A DNA stretch of 64,000 nucleotides from Gnetum montanum (lineage: Eukaryota; Streptophyta; Gnetopsida; Gnetales; Gnetaceae), in assembly GCA_015680685.1 (NCBI GenBank), contig MNCI01020990.1, positions 313,532-377,531 of the forward strand. Reading direction: 5' to 3'. Numbering within the stretch: the stretch's first letter is position 1; each line of letters begins with the position of its first letter. Shown here one piece after another: positions 22,761 to 34,929 of this stretch. Under the pieces are notes generated by a model. It was not told the DNA's origin, searched no databases, and saw nothing but the letters and a program-made list of their open reading frames with translations. The position numbers were made by a program, and so were the translations under genes.

Positions 22761-25619
22761 GATAGGCATCCCACTGGCCATGAACAATGGGATTTTATCA
22801 TACAAAACCCAGTGTAATTCATTTGTTAATTTTGAAGATGATGTTGATTGAATTTTCAAGAATACTTGTGTATGTCATTTTGTTTAATAAATATAAAATA
22901 TGTTGTAATACGTATGATACATGAGAAATCTGTGTTGCCATAGTCAAAGAAAAGAGAAATTATTTATAATTTTATATTTTCTAATTTTTATGTATTTTAT
23001 GAATATAAAAATAAAATAATAAGAAATAATCATGCATTTTAATTCTTTGCAAAATAGATCCAACACACCCACATGTCACAATCCCTTAGGTAATAGGCAT
23101 AACACCTCATACTAAAAGCATAAAATGGCTCATAGTTAGAACCTTAATGACCCAACATCATACTGTACAAGTATGACCTCATTGGATAAGGGTGAATCAT
23201 CATATCTTAATTAACATGGAAAATAATTAATTAATTAATTAAATTATATGATAGTTATGTGATTTTTATTTTTGGTGTTTATAGTTTATGGAATCCCTGG
23301 TACATATCATGAGAAAATCATAAGCTTTATTCACAATGCATAACACTGGACTTCACATTGACCAAATGATTTTAGTCTATGTAAGTAAGGTGTCACTCTA
23401 ACAAATTTAAGTTGCTCTTGTAAAAGTGATAACTCAAAATACATACAAAATAAAAATAAAATTAACATAGCCAAGAAGAGAGAAGCTCTTCACTCAAAGC
23501 CATATGCCACAAGCCTGAAGAAATATGAAATGACCAAAGATACTAGATAAGAGGTTAACTAGGATATTTAAAGCCTTTGACATGCAACAATTTAGATTCA
23601 TTAATGCCTAGATAATTAATGAAATTTTGTCAATTTAGCCTAGCAATTTGAATCACACTTTAGATCACAAGAGAAAATTAGTTCTAGGAAAGGGATGTGT
23701 CAACATCCTTATGCTGATATAAGAGGTGCACTAATGCAATGGTATCAGCATATCCTTCCTACCACTAGTATCATACCACCAAGTTCAAGTAAAAGCTAGA
23801 ACCCAAGGGGACATGTCACAAGGTCCTTGGGATCTTTAAAGAAGATTAAACACATCCTAAGAAAATTGAAACATACACACAATCCAAAGGTATGATACCA
23901 AAGGAAAGAATGCATCCCTAGAAGACATGAATCTTAAAGGCATATGCTAGGACTATAAACATAGGGCATACTTAGCACTTTTCAAATCTAGGGCTTATAA
24001 TTGACTTACAAAATACCACTAGATGACTCATCACAAATGATGCATCTTGCTAACTCTTCTTCTTTGATAGATTTCTAGAATGTTTTCCCCAAATTTTTAT
24101 TCATGATTTTTCATATGTCATTTTCTTTGTCCATAATGCTCTAGAAATTATTATAATACAATAACCCTGCCATCTATCTTTCCAATAATTTGAAATTTTA
24201 AGCCACATAAAAAATAATAGAACATTTTGAAAAGGTCTTGTCTAGATCTTTCACGAATTTGACCTTCAGCTCTGAAACCAATTTTTGTGATTTGGAAGGT
24301 AAATTACTTGATGGAAATTTAGAATTTCTACCAAAATCTAATGAGCATAAGAAAAATTTGATTTACTATGAGTTGTGGTATTATAGTACATGTCGTGGTC
24401 TTCTACCATAAGATAATCATGGATCATGATACTTTACCATAAGCTAACCATAGGTGGTTATGCTTTACCATAAGTTGAGCATGGATCATGGTAAAAAAAA
24501 CATATTTTTAGATTAAATTTGGAAGCTTATATCTACCTCATTATTTGAATTTTTAAGGTGATCTTGGGCATGTTAAAATGATATTAAAAATTATCTATTT
24601 TTCTATAAAATTTCAACTCAATTAGAGTTCATTTAATGAGTTAAATTTGGGTTGGAAAATTAGCACTCTTCATCACAAATCTTGGAATAATACCATGAGT
24701 TATGATGAAGTCATGTTTGATATTTTATAATGAATTTTATGAACATTTGTAGTGGTAACCTCATGGTTTCACTCAAGGAATATCATAAGCTAACCTCCAA
24801 TCATGGTCTTCTTTACCATGAGTCAAGGTTAGGTTGGTGCTATAGAAACCTTGAATATCTTTGAATTTTGAAATCAAATTTTAATGAAACTTGATTTTTT
24901 AAAGTTATCTTAACTAATGGCCTGTGATATGATTTAATAAAATTCAATTTATTTTATGAGAATTTGATTAGCTCTGACTTGATGATGTTTGATTTTCTTA
25001 GTTGATTATTAAGCCTTAATTACTAGAAATTTGGTTGAGTGTGATTAATTGAGTTGACGAAGCTGATGATGAAATGATGAAAATTGAATGTTGGTGATAT
25101 TATTGAATGATAATTGTAGATGAGCTTTGGAATTATCAATGATGATGAATAAAAATAATGAAATAATAATTATTAATAAAATGGTCATGACTAGTGATGA
25201 ATTGTTGATGAAATTGAAGAATTAGGAAAACAATTCGTAACTCTTTCAATCTTATTTCTCAAGAATCTCTTACAATCATACTTTAGCTACATATTTATGG
25301 CCAAATGAAGGGGCCATAATTGTATATGATGGGACAGATCTATTTTCATGAAAAATGGACTAGAAATTAAAGGGACATATGAGATTAGGGTCATCATTTA
25401 GGTGTATCTATCCATTAATATTTTATAAGAAATAAAAATAAATGAAAATTCATAATTTTTTTCATTTATGAGATAAAAAGTTAAATGAAAATTGCAAGCC
25501 TCTTATCTCTATATTATAAAAATTCTAATTTATCTTCTCTTAATATTCAACTTTTTACCTTTTGTCTTCATTTTTCTACTTCACATTGTTGTACTACCAT
25601 ATATAAATATAAGTTTTAG
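22761..25619. other. AT-rich stretch without a gene; possible 5' LTR of element G
   Basis: I find no coding motif. If the primer site at 22741-22759 is right, the LTR of G occupies the left part of this stretch on the minus strand. A (TTAA)n run lies at 23226-23241. Positions 24360-24860 hold several loose copies of a CCATAAG/ACCATGG/ATCATGG motif. I could not find the far LTR end. Confidence 0.4.
24360..24860. repeat. Scattered CCATAAG / GATCATGG short repeats
   Basis: TTTACCATAAG or TACCATAAG recurs at about 24405-24475, with ATGGATCATGGT-like neighbours, and again as TACCATGAGT at about 24690 and 24825. Spacing is irregular, about 30-50 bp in the dense part. Similar clusters of short palindromes mark the U3 of other LTRs in this window, so this may be a U3. 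Confidence 0.4.
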
Positions 25620-25822
25620 TGTGACATCCATTGTGAAATGTCATGGAAAACATCAAATATACGTTATATTAGACATTATGTGTAAGAAGGTAATATACCA
25701 AATGTCAAATATATGTAACATTCCACATTGTGCATAAAGAAAATAATAGGTAAAATGCAAAAGGAAAGAGGAAAGAATGCTTTATTGATGTGGAATAGTG
25801 TATCTAGATCATGCTCTGAGAG
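25620..25822 (-). repeat. 3' LTR of C2, truncated
   Basis: It matches the last third of the C LTR (compare 41670-41878 and 27619-27830), including the ACATATTTGATGTTT-like segment and the terminal TGTCACA. The first part of the LTR is missing and the minisatellite abuts it directly. Confidence 0.8.
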
Positions 25823-26016
25823 CCTTCCATGATTTCCATGGAGCTCTATTGGAGGAGCTTTCCATGGTTTCTTTGGTGCTTTGTGGGAGGCAGCCTTTCA
25901 TGGTGCCCACAAAGCTTCATGGTAGGTATCCTTCCACAATGTCTACAATGCTCCGTGGGAGGCAACCTTCCATGGTGTTCACAGAGGTTCATGGAAAGCA
26001 ACCTTCCATGGTGTGA
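25823..26016. repeat. 36-bp minisatellite in C2
   Basis: Five and a partial unit of 36 bp each begin CCTTCCATGG or similar (25823, 25859, 25895, 25931, 25967, 26002). Because 36 is divisible by 3, both strands stay open as 12-residue repeats, for example GRQPFMVPTKLH and GRQPSMVFTEVH on the plus strand. I see no start context or relative that would make it a gene. Confidence 0.85.
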
Positions 26017-27603
26017 AATGTTCATGGATGCCATAGACTACCAAAATTTTTGGCAAATTTTTCATCAATGAAGGCATAGGCGATAGTGGTGTTAGTTCCA
26101 ATGCAAGCACAGGCAGAAATGGTGCACATGGTGGTGGTGGTGCATTGCTAGAAATGTTGGCTTTGCAGGAGCAAGGCAAGGTAGGCAAGGCAAGCAAAAA
26201 TAAAGTAACACAATGATAGGTGTAGAGGACAGTAGGCTATGGAAGGGTAGAGTAGTACTACACAAGAGTATGCAAAAGGATGGTGGGTTGGGTAACAAGA
26301 GTAGAATGGATGTGCAGGTTAGCAATGTGGTGAGGCAGGGGCTAGCATAGACAACATCACGGCATGAGGTGAGGAGGTCGTCTAATGTAGCATGGTCAAT
26401 TTACATGATGAGCTACTTGTGTTAGAGTTATGACATTTGGCTAGGGCCTGCATGAGGCAGTGGTCGTGACTGCAATGTAAGTGACCACAAGTGTAGTGCA
26501 TGTGCATGTTGGTGACATTAGTGCTCTCTTGCGGCATGAAAAAAGATTTTGGCAGCGTAGCATAGAGCTGCAAGATGGGGCAACAACAATAGGGAAGGAA
26601 CGACAATGGAGCAATGGTAGCTAGCATTTTGCAATGAAGAGGTGATGGGTTGCGTGGCCCTAAGGAAGGGGCTGTGCAACCTTCAAAAAAACTTTTTTTT
26701 GCTTCTCTTTATTTTATTTTTTATTAAATGTATTATTTATTTTACTTATTTATTTATATTTAAATCATTTTGAGGTTGGGATTCCAACCTGCAACCTCTC
26801 CTTTTGTTTATTTTTCCAACTTGATATTCCTATGCTAACACATAAATAAAATGATGACTTTTAGATGACAACAATAACTATAAACAATATCCCAACCTTT
26901 AAATGCAAAACATAATACTTTTACCTTATTATTTTTTGAGTGTGATATAATCTTATCCTCTCACATTAAGATTATGTCCTAGGTATTAAGGATAAGTAAG
27001 ACATCATGACATTACCCCTTAAGTACTGGTTTTTGTATAAATCTCATAGTAATGAACCTTATTAGTTGATTAAGGATGAGACAATCTTGTGAGTAGATTA
27101 AATTCCTTAAATTAATCAATACATAGGTCCTAGGTAATATGAGCATTGTCAAGCTTATAGGGGTAAGGTATTTAAGATACTAATTTTCAAACAAGACCAA
27201 ATCAACTTATGTCATGGTTACTAATATTTTTGTATAATTTTAAAAATGACCTTAATCAATTAGTATTTTAATAATATTGCAAGGTAGATAAGAATCACCT
27301 ATTATATCTTTCTCTTACCATTGCATCTTGCAATTTTATCTACCTTCTTGAAGCGTAATCAGATCTCCTAACTGATGGTATCCTTTGAAGGAATCTTTTG
27401 GTTGGTAGAGTCCATGTCCCTTGTAGATGTCTGATCCATTATCTATGAAACTAAAAGGAAAAGTATCTTTTGGCTTAAAAGGATCATTTCAAAAATGTGG
27501 CACATATGGTGGTGGTTCATGGCTCTCCTTGGATCTTGGTCCCATGGTTAATCATCAAGTTGTAGTCAACCCATGATTCCAATTAGCCCTTGGATCATGG
27601 TTT
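26017..27603 (-). other. Internal region of C2 without gag-pol
   Basis: The part at about 26040-26690 is G-rich on the plus strand and low in complexity. On the minus strand, around 26820-26780, GGAGAGGTTGCAGGTTGGAA matches GGGAGAGTAGGAGGCTATGG of C1 at about 42864-42883, and the two elements stay alignable past that point. Positions 26700-27600 are AT-rich. No retrotransposon domain is readable. Confidence 0.6.
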
Positions 27604-27615
27604 GCTCCAATATCA
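27604..27615 (-). promoter_or_regulatory. Decayed tRNA-iMet primer-binding site of C2
   Basis: The minus strand reads TGATATTGGAGC next to the LTR end, 9 of 12 identical to TGGTATCAGAGC, which is intact in C1 at 41881. Confidence 0.7.
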
Positions 27616-27618
27616 AAT

Positions 27619-28190
27619 GTGACATCCCATTCCTGAATGTCTTGGCAAACATCAAATATAAGTTATATTAGACATTATGTGTAAGAAAACAATATACCAA
27701 ACATCAAATATATGTAACATTCGACATTATGCATAAAGAAAATAATAGGAAAAATGTAGAAGGAAATATTAAAGAATGCTTTATTAATGTGGAATAGTGT
27801 GTCTAGTTCATGTTTTAAGAGTGTTCCTTGGGGTTTTCTTACTTCATCATTTATCCCTTAGAGGCAATCCAACACTACCACCACAATTAGGCCTATCATT
27901 GGCCAACAGGGATGGTCAGTCCTCTTTTTGTCCCACTTCATCTGGCACCTATTACTCACCTTTACCAGCTCTGTAACCCATGCTAACACAACCTCTAATG
28001 CCTGATTATAAATGCATTATGTCAAATCCTCAAAGGTTACCTCAAGAGACATGTCCATTATCATAGCATGCCCTTTTGGGTCCTAATTACCACTCCCCTT
28101 TTGGGTCTAGTTACGATAATGATAACACATGTTATGAAGAGGCTTCATCTTCATTATGCAACAACACCATTTAGGAATGGGGACATTACA
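27619..28190 (-). repeat. 5' LTR of C2
   Basis: It is 572 bp and aligns with the C1 LTR (41317-41878). Its ends are TGTAATGTCCCCATTCC and GAATGGGATGTCACA, an imperfect inverted repeat longer than the usual TG..CA. Confidence 0.85.
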
Positions 28191-28299
28191 TTTTGTTACC
28201 TTAGAATTTGGCTTATTGAATTCATTTCTTCTTCTTTCCTAGATTCCATAACATATACATAAAAATTTATTAAGGTATGCTTGTTTGAAATGCATACTA

Positions 28300-30190
28300 G
28301 AACTAATAGTTGACGAGTCTTCTTCTATTATTGGCATACTTGGTAAATCTATCTCATGCTACTTGAATTCTATCATTGACAATCTTAATTGACTCTATTA
28401 TTTCTTTGATTATGCCAATTTTAGTTTTCTATCTATTCTATATAGAATCCTAGTACAGAGGTATTCAAATAGTCTACCATACAACACTTTGCAGAGCACC
28501 ACGTTTGAACTAGCCAGCTAATTATTGTTGTAAGAAATTTTTCTCAACAACAAAAATCTACCCTAACTATCCTTGTAGTTTAGTTCATAATCCCTAAGCA
28601 TACCTTCCAATATTTTATTCTTCCTATTTTTTTGACTATATATTCATGAATGATAAGCTAAACTAAGATTCAAATTAGTACCCAGACTCTTTTGAAAGAT
28701 GACCAAAATCTAGAAGTAAGCTTGGAATTTCCATTAGATACTATAATACCATGGTATTTAGAACTTAGAACCTTTGTCTTGTTATCTATTGTTATCAAAT
28801 GATAGTGACTGGTGAACATTTTATATGTGTATCAATAAATCTAACATGTTGAAATCCTTGAACAATCATTTTAAAGATCTTATAATCAACACAATTCAAA
28901 ATGAAACTGATATGAGAATTTTTGGTTAATGGATAGGCATTGTGAAGAACCTAACCATGCTACTTAAAGATAATATATTTAGTCAATATCAAGACTTGTT
29001 AAGATAATGTATGAGCTAGGACATTAGGATACCTATAGGATTGATACTTACCATAACATAATCCAATAGTTATTCTGGACATGCATGAGGATTTACAACT
29101 AAATAGTTGGTCTTATCTTGCATGAGGACTAGGTCTAGTTAGTATGATTCTCATAGTTATTTTAGTATCTAATGTTGAAAACCTTACGAGATTGTCAGTG
29201 TTAAGAGTAAATCATACATTTATAATTTCATCATGTCTTTATAGCTAACTATAGGCTAACATGTACATGGATTAATATTTTAGAGGCACTAACAATGTGT
29301 TTTGAATCTTAGACCCCACCTTTCTAGTGATGTTCCAAGGAATTTCTCATTGAATTTCCTCTATTATGAAGATTTACTAATGCTTTCTACATGTTTTTCA
29401 TTTAGAATTAGTAGGAAGCATTGGAGGTGATTAAGGTGGAGCTATTAAAAGGATCAAAATTGAATGAAAGATTAACTCTTTATGTAATTCATGCTATGTT
29501 TGCCTATTTAATGAATTTTTTATAATATCCACAAATGTGGGCTTTATGTTGAACTTTTATTTATGTTGTAATAATACCTAAGTAGGCATAATATGCTAAT
29601 GTGAATTTTCAAGTGATTCCTAAGATATTAAATATTCGAAGTAATTATATGTTTTTAAATGATTTTCTAAATGTTTAAGTTGTTCAAGGATTTATTAAGC
29701 AATTGATAATTTTTTTATCATGCTCTTTAAGCAAATTTTATAATTTATCTATGGTTAAATTCCAGGTGTGATAAATACAATCTTAGTCAGAACATCATGA
29801 AATATAATAATGTCTAATAGGAACAAATAAATAATCTCTTTGATATTAGTTACTACTTTCATAGCTAACAAATGAAAATATATGATCAAAAGATCAATGT
29901 CTACAAGAATGAGATCCTCTACACTCTTAGTACAAGGTATTCTAATGATAAAATCCATGCCAATGGTTTTCCACTTCCACTCTAAAATATCATATGAGTA
30001 AAGGTAACAACTAAGTCTTTGATGATTTGTCTTAGCCTATTTGCATACTAAGATTCTAGCCACAAATTCTTCCATATTTTTATTTATAAAAAACATTAAT
30101 AATTCTTTCTAATATTTTGGTACATCTTATTACTACCCAAATGAATCTAGTGCTTGCTTAAGTGAGCCTCCTCAAGTATCTACTTTCTAA
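28300..30190 (-). pseudogene. Integrase of element F
   Basis: The zinc-finger start ILEEAHLSKH...IHLGSNKM is at about 30180-30120. The core is the open frame 29755-29958: MDFIIRIPCTKSVEDLILVD, then LAMKVVTNIKEIIYLFLLDI. These correspond to the M-D-F-I-x-G-L-P-x-T segment and the A-x-x-F-x-x-x-I segment of chromovirus integrases. Further down come SKLTSRFWSSFKRVW (about 28730-28690) and, near 28560-28480, degraded F-x-Y-N and V-L-Y-G-R motifs. Many stops are present. Confidence 0.8.
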
Positions 30191-30419
30191 CTAGTTCTAG
30201 CACATAAACTTTGTTATTAAATCTTAACAAGCTCAAACTATTCATTGAAAATAACAAATCCTCTAATAAAAGAGCTGACATCTTCTAAATTTAGAGGTTA
30301 TCTCATCTCTTAGATTAGGTAAGATAGTAATACTATAGAGCTTCTCATCTATATTACCTAGTGTATCTACCACTATTTTACCCTTGCCTGGACAATACTA
30401 AATTGTAAAGTTAAATTTT

Positions 30420-30640
30420 TTTAGTAACTCAATCCATCTCCTCTATCTAATGTTCAACTATGACTAATTTATTATGTACTACAAGCTCTTATGATCTATC
30501 CAAAGTGTAATGTACTTACCATACAAGTAGTACCTCTAAATCTTAAGAGCAGATACTATGGCTTTAATCTCTAGGTCATGTGCTGGATCACACTCTCCAA
30601 GGCTCATAACTATAAGGTCATTACCTCATATTAAGCCATG
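30420..30640 (-). pseudogene. RNase H fragment of element F
   Basis: The minus strand reads CDPAHDLEIKAIVSALKI (family Y-P-T-H-D-L-E-L-A-A-V-V-x-A-L-K-x-W), YYLYGKYITLWIDHKSL (family H-Y-L-Y-G..D-H-K-S-L) and RRWIELLK. These are diagnostic for the gypsy RNase H that normally follows RT. Confidence 0.8.
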
Positions 30641-30689
30641 AATCTCCATATTGGTTTGAAGGAAAAATCTCATTAACTACTATTTCTAG

Positions 30690-30870
30690 AAAGATAGATA
30701 TCTGAAATGCTAGATGAAGGTGTAAGAATATATGCTTAAGCTAAAATTCATTCACAATCCTAGGATCCATAAAAGCATGACTTTCTTTAGGGTTAAATAA
30801 TATCAAAACCAGAGAAGTACTAATATTACCTATAATGTCCATCACTATGTTTGAATTCTCATTGCTGGAT
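30690..30870 (-). pseudogene. Protease fragment of element F
   Basis: Minus-strand NPKESHAFMDPRIVNEF aligns with the D-S-G-A-x-H-S-F-I active-site strand of chromovirus proteases, with the Asp-Ser-Gly residues lost. RT sequence expected next is absent. Confidence 0.5.
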
Positions 30871-30879
30871 TGATCTTTC

Positions 30880-31880
30880 AAGGTATAGATCTTGCCTCTA
30901 CATCTTCAGTGATTATTCTATATGTTCTTCTTGCCCTACTAGTTGGATGCTAGGGTCCCATCCATCTTTTTCCCAGTTATCTTATTTAGACATTTTCATT
31001 TCTTATGTAGATGCTTTTCATAACTAAGACACTTAGAAAATTCACTCCTATTCTATTCACATGCATAACATCAACATTTATTAGTGCTTATCCTTACTCA
31101 AAAATCCTTATCTTATTTAAAGCCTCTAGGCCTAGTTGCAAGGTAACTCTTCTTTTCTTCTAGGTGCTACTTCTTATTTTCTAACCTCAAACTTCTTTCC
31201 ATCACCAATGACTTATTGTAGGATAACTTATACTAGGTTAAGATAAGGGAAATGAAGAATATATGAATGAGTTTAAAACATTCTAAGATAAAGTGATTGT
31301 TCATCTCCTCTTCATTGTCATGAAGGTGAAGATTAAACTACACTAATTGGAGGAATTTATCATCATATTTGGAAACTATGAGATTGGTTTGCTTCAAGTT
31401 GGAAACTTTCTTTAACCTTAGCCTTTCTAAACTCCAACATGTACCTCTCTTTGAAAAATTTTATAAAGTTAACCCATATTACCTCTACATTTTTTCAACC
31501 CTTAGCCACCCTAGTTGTTTGCCACCAATGGTTAGCTACACCCTTTAGTTGATAGATGGCTAATCAAGTTTGTTCACTACAACATAACCCATAAGTTGGA
31601 AGAATTTTTCTATGTTAATTAACCATTCTAATGCTACCATAGAATCCTTAGCCCTATCAAAATTTGGTGATTTCATTAGAACTATTCCATAAGCACTTAC
31701 CTAATGGGTCATTTTTCATCATTGTTTGAATTATTATTATTATTTCCACTAGTAGTTGAACTTTACTAATTTTGATTCTTCAAATAGTTGCCATATCTCA
31801 TACCAAATCATCTTATAATCCTTTCTTGTTGGATTTTTTAACGTTTTTTCTATTCAAGATCTTAACTACTTTCTTAGATG
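30880..31880 (-). pseudogene. gag of element F
   Basis: Assigned mainly by its place between primer site and protease. Around 31060-30960 (minus) a cysteine and lysine-rich segment (KCLSYEKHLHKK) could be a worn CCHC knuckle. The frame is broken throughout. Confidence 0.45.
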
Positions 31881-31923
31881 GCATTACTACATCACAAATC
31901 TAAGAATTCTTATCAAATGTTTA

Positions 31924-31935
31924 GCTCTAATATCA
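31924..31935 (-). promoter_or_regulatory. tRNA-iMet primer-binding site of element F
   Basis: The minus strand reads TGATATTAGAGC, 10 of 12 identical to TGGTATCAGAGC. It lies three bases from the end of the LTR at 31939. Confidence 0.7.
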
Positions 31936-31938
31936 TAT

Positions 31939-32848
31939 TGTATGGTGTATGGACACCTCTTCCAATCCTCTTGTTCTTCCCTACATTTATGTTTTAGGTT
32001 TTGGGCTTGAAGATGATGTCTTGGCTGACACTTAGAATTGATAGAAAATGTCTTGAGGTGAGAAGAGACATCTTGCTGATTTTGCTAACATCTTGGGCAA
32101 GACATCTTGACCAAGGAGAAGATGTATTAGACAAGATGTCTTGGCCCTATAGGAGACATCTCAAGCAAAATTTCTTACCAATGAAGGAGACATCTTGGTG
32201 GTGGAGAAGACATCTTCCAAAGATAGGATACATCTTAGCACTTTCCTAAAAGTTGGGTTGTCATAAGATACATCTTTCCAAGACCAAAGATGACCCATAT
32301 AGCCAAGGAAACGTTTGAAAACATCCATCTAAATTTGGAAAATAGCTGGGGTAAGTTGAAAAAGGATGGAAATAGCTAGGAAGAAGTTGAGAAGACTTAG
32401 GAAACAACTGAAGAACCTCAAGTTGAGGAAATATTTCTAAATTTCTTATCTTTATGTTTTTCATAAATATTATTATAATTTCCAATTGTTGGTAGAAATG
32501 GAAATGAAAGAAAGAGAGTTCTGAGATGAGATTCAACAAGGTGTGGGAGAGCACATTGAGTGAGTGCATAGAGGTTGTAGCTCCAAGGTCAATTGTGTAG
32601 ACCTATGTGTTCTAGTCTTACTTTTATGTTGAGATCTCATTCCCAAGTTGTGGAAGAATCTCTCTATTGGTTGTTTCTTGTATTCAAAATAGCCATTGTA
32701 TGGATGTAGAGCCTCATGCTCCACAATATCATTTAAGTGTGAAAGGTTTTGAATGTTATAGGTTTTAAAAATCCCATTATAATCTTTGAATTAATTAATT
32801 AAAGATAGCTAGTTTTCTTATTTTTTAGCAAAAATTTTTGTCTTTGCA
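31939..32848 (+). repeat. 5' LTR of element E
   Basis: It begins TGTATGGTGTATGG and probably ends TTTGCA before a primer-like TGATATCTAGAT. The 5' part (32010-32285) has about ten copies of ACATCTTG or its complement, as expected for a U3 enhancer region, and an AT-rich TATA candidate lies near 32462. That order fits the plus strand. The gag ATG of E follows 140 bp later. The minus-strand primer site of F sits at the other end, so ownership is not certain. Confidence 0.6.
32010..32285. repeat. ACATCTTG repeat cluster in the E LTR
   Basis: Motifs such as GAGACATCTTG, CAAGACATCTTG and CAAGATGTCTTGG recur about ten times in both orientations, some as near-perfect palindromes. This is typical of U3 enhancer repeats. 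Confidence 0.75.
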
Positions 32849-32987
32849 TGATATCTAGATTTAACATTTGAAGGTGATTAATTATTGAAGTCAACATGCT
32901 CCAGCATTATCATGTCCAAGCTTAGCTTTTGTTGAGTTTTTTGTTGATTGTTGCTTGGAAATTGGTTGATGATATTGTCAATTTTAG

Positions 32988-34190
32988 ATGGCACCTAAGA
33001 AGAATAGATGCAAGCTCTAAATAGAGGCATGAAGAGCATGAATTTCACATTTTAAATGAAGGTTTCTTAATTAGATGAAATTAGTATAAAGGTATATAAA
33101 AACGTTGGTCCTAGCCATATTTGAACACATAGAGGACATGAACATGAACATTTAGATGAAAGAATTTCACAATGAGGTGGAGACAAAGTAGATGAAGAGG
33201 AAAGAGAATCAAACTATATAAGTGTAGAAACTCATCATCAAGGGATTCTAATGGGAAGAAATCCTATTTCTCAAATGAAAATTCCAAGACCTCCAATGGT
33301 GATACTTCTTCTCCAAGCAAGGTTAATAAAAAAATAAGGCAAGACTTCCTAGAGTATTCAAACATGTTGCAAGACTTCTATACATGGAGTTGAAGACTTT
33401 CAATGGTGTAGATGGCACCAGTGCTTTTGTGAGTTATCTGAAGGTACTTAAGAAGCATTTTTAGTGTGAAGAGGTACCAAATAACTTGAGGATACCTATT
33501 GCTGAATCCAAATTAGAAGGTATGGCTTCTCCTTAATGGGCAAAAGGAGTCCTAGAGTTATGAAAAACAAAATGGTAAACCTATTAAAGATAGGGATCTA
33601 ATAAAGTATAGGTTGAAGAGAAACTTTGAATAGTCTCATCAAAGACAAGAACAATTATGAAGTTAAAATTCCTAAGGCAAGGTGATAGGGATGTCAAGGA
33701 ATTCTACCACAAATTTTTTGATCTATTCAATCAAGCTAAGGTGAATTGGAAAGAGTACTAATAGGCTTCAATCTTTCTAGGAGGTCTCAAAATGATGTAC
33801 TAGCAAAACGTTTCTTTTTATGAGCTATAAACTTTTGATTAGGCTTATGATTTAGCACTTAAGACTAAGAAGAAATTAAGTGGATTTGGAAGCATAAGTA
33901 AATAATTTGTCAAGAGGAAGGAGAAGGGATCCAAACTTCAAAAAGTATCCCCAAGTCTAAATCTAAAGACAAGGATGGTAGTCATCCTAAGAAGACTAAA
34001 AGAGGTGATGAGAAGGGCAAATCCAAGTAGGACCAAGACAAGGGATGCAAGGATCAAGGCAACAACACATTAAAAATCTAGTGCTTCAAGTGTGAAGAAT
34101 GGGGATACAAGCAATGGAAATGTCTAATTCACAAAGCAAAAAAGGATAAAGATGTGCAAACCATGAAGGTAGATGAGACATCAGGCCAAG
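32988..34190 (+). pseudogene. gag of element E
   Basis: The ATG at 32988 gives MAPKKNRCKL, a common start of plant chromovirus Gag. The frame is quickly broken. Around 34080 the frame CFKCEEWGYKQWKC is a CCHC zinc knuckle (C-x2-C-x4-H-x4-C) with the histidine changed to tyrosine. A lysine-rich stretch precedes it. The knuckle would bind the packaged RNA. Confidence 0.75.
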
Positions 34191-34339
34191 TTATTTAGAT
34201 AGGTAATCCTAATGCATCAAAAATTGAGGATGTTTCTCAGTTAAATTCTTATGCATTCATGGAAAATGTGAATAGAGGAGATCATCCTAATAGAAATTGC
34301 TATTTTAGATTGAGACTAGATGTTTATTTAGTGAGGAAT

Positions 34340-34700
34340 GGAATTATGTTTTGATTGATGGGGAAGCCCAAAAAAATGTTATTTCTTCTAGGGTAGTTGC
34401 TATATTCAGATTGGTAATTAATCATCATCCTAAACTGTATAAAGTGCATAGGTTATCTATAGATTTTTTCCAAGAGGTGAGGGAACAATGTACTTTGAAA
34501 TTTAAACTTGGAGGTTTTCATGATGTTATGAAGTGTGATGTGCTTCCAATAGATTATGCTGATGTAATTCAAGGTAGACCTTCGAATTTTAACAATGATG
34601 CTTAGTTTGATGAAGCAAGAAATGTGTGGAGTGTAGCTAGACCTAATGAAATTCATGAGTTGATTCCTATGACAGCTAAACAAGTGAGGTAGCAAACCTT
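34340..34700 (+). pseudogene. Protease of element E
   Basis: The open frame 34351-34605 reads AQKNVISSRVVAIFRL (family A-S-x-N-V-x-S), then CDVLPIDYADVIQGRPSNF, which is the M-D-x-C-D-I-L-L-G-R-P-W-x-F box with Leu to Gln. Further on, FDEARNVWSV matches the D-G-R-x-N-x-Y-S tail. Confidence 0.8.
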
Positions 34701-34929
34701 ACTTAATGCTTCCTTAGTCATTCTAGGAGAGAGGGAATATATTAAGGAACATGATGAAAATAGTTTTGGTTTTTTTGTTATGATGACAATTGTTGCTAAT
34801 CATTATCATATGTAGGTTGAACTTTCTATAGGTGTGTCAAGCTTGAAGAAGAAAATTTTTAAGATGTTTAAGAAGGAATTGGATGGACTACCACTAATGA
34901 CGAATGTAGAAAGATCATATTGATTTCAT

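Larger units (their letters stand above)
25620..28190 (-). mobile_element. Element C2: non-autonomous LTR retrotransposon
   Basis: On the minus strand it has a 5' LTR (28190 to 27619, starting TGTAATGTCCCC and ending GGGATGTCACA), a decayed tRNA-iMet primer site, an internal region without gag-pol, a 36-bp minisatellite, and a 5'-truncated 3' LTR ending at 25620. Flanks are TTTAG (25615-25619) and TTTTG (28191-28195), a probable 4 of 5 target duplication. LTR, primer site and part of the interior match element C1 (41317 onward). It would depend on proteins from another element. Confidence 0.75.
28191..31935 (-). mobile_element. Element F: chromovirus-like Ty3/gypsy element, RT deleted
   Basis: On the minus strand the order is primer site (31935-31924), gag, protease, RNase H, integrase. 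The protease is followed almost at once by RNase H with no room for RT, so RT has been lost. The element stops at C2 on the left. On the right its primer site abuts an LTR that fits element E better. Confidence 0.75.
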
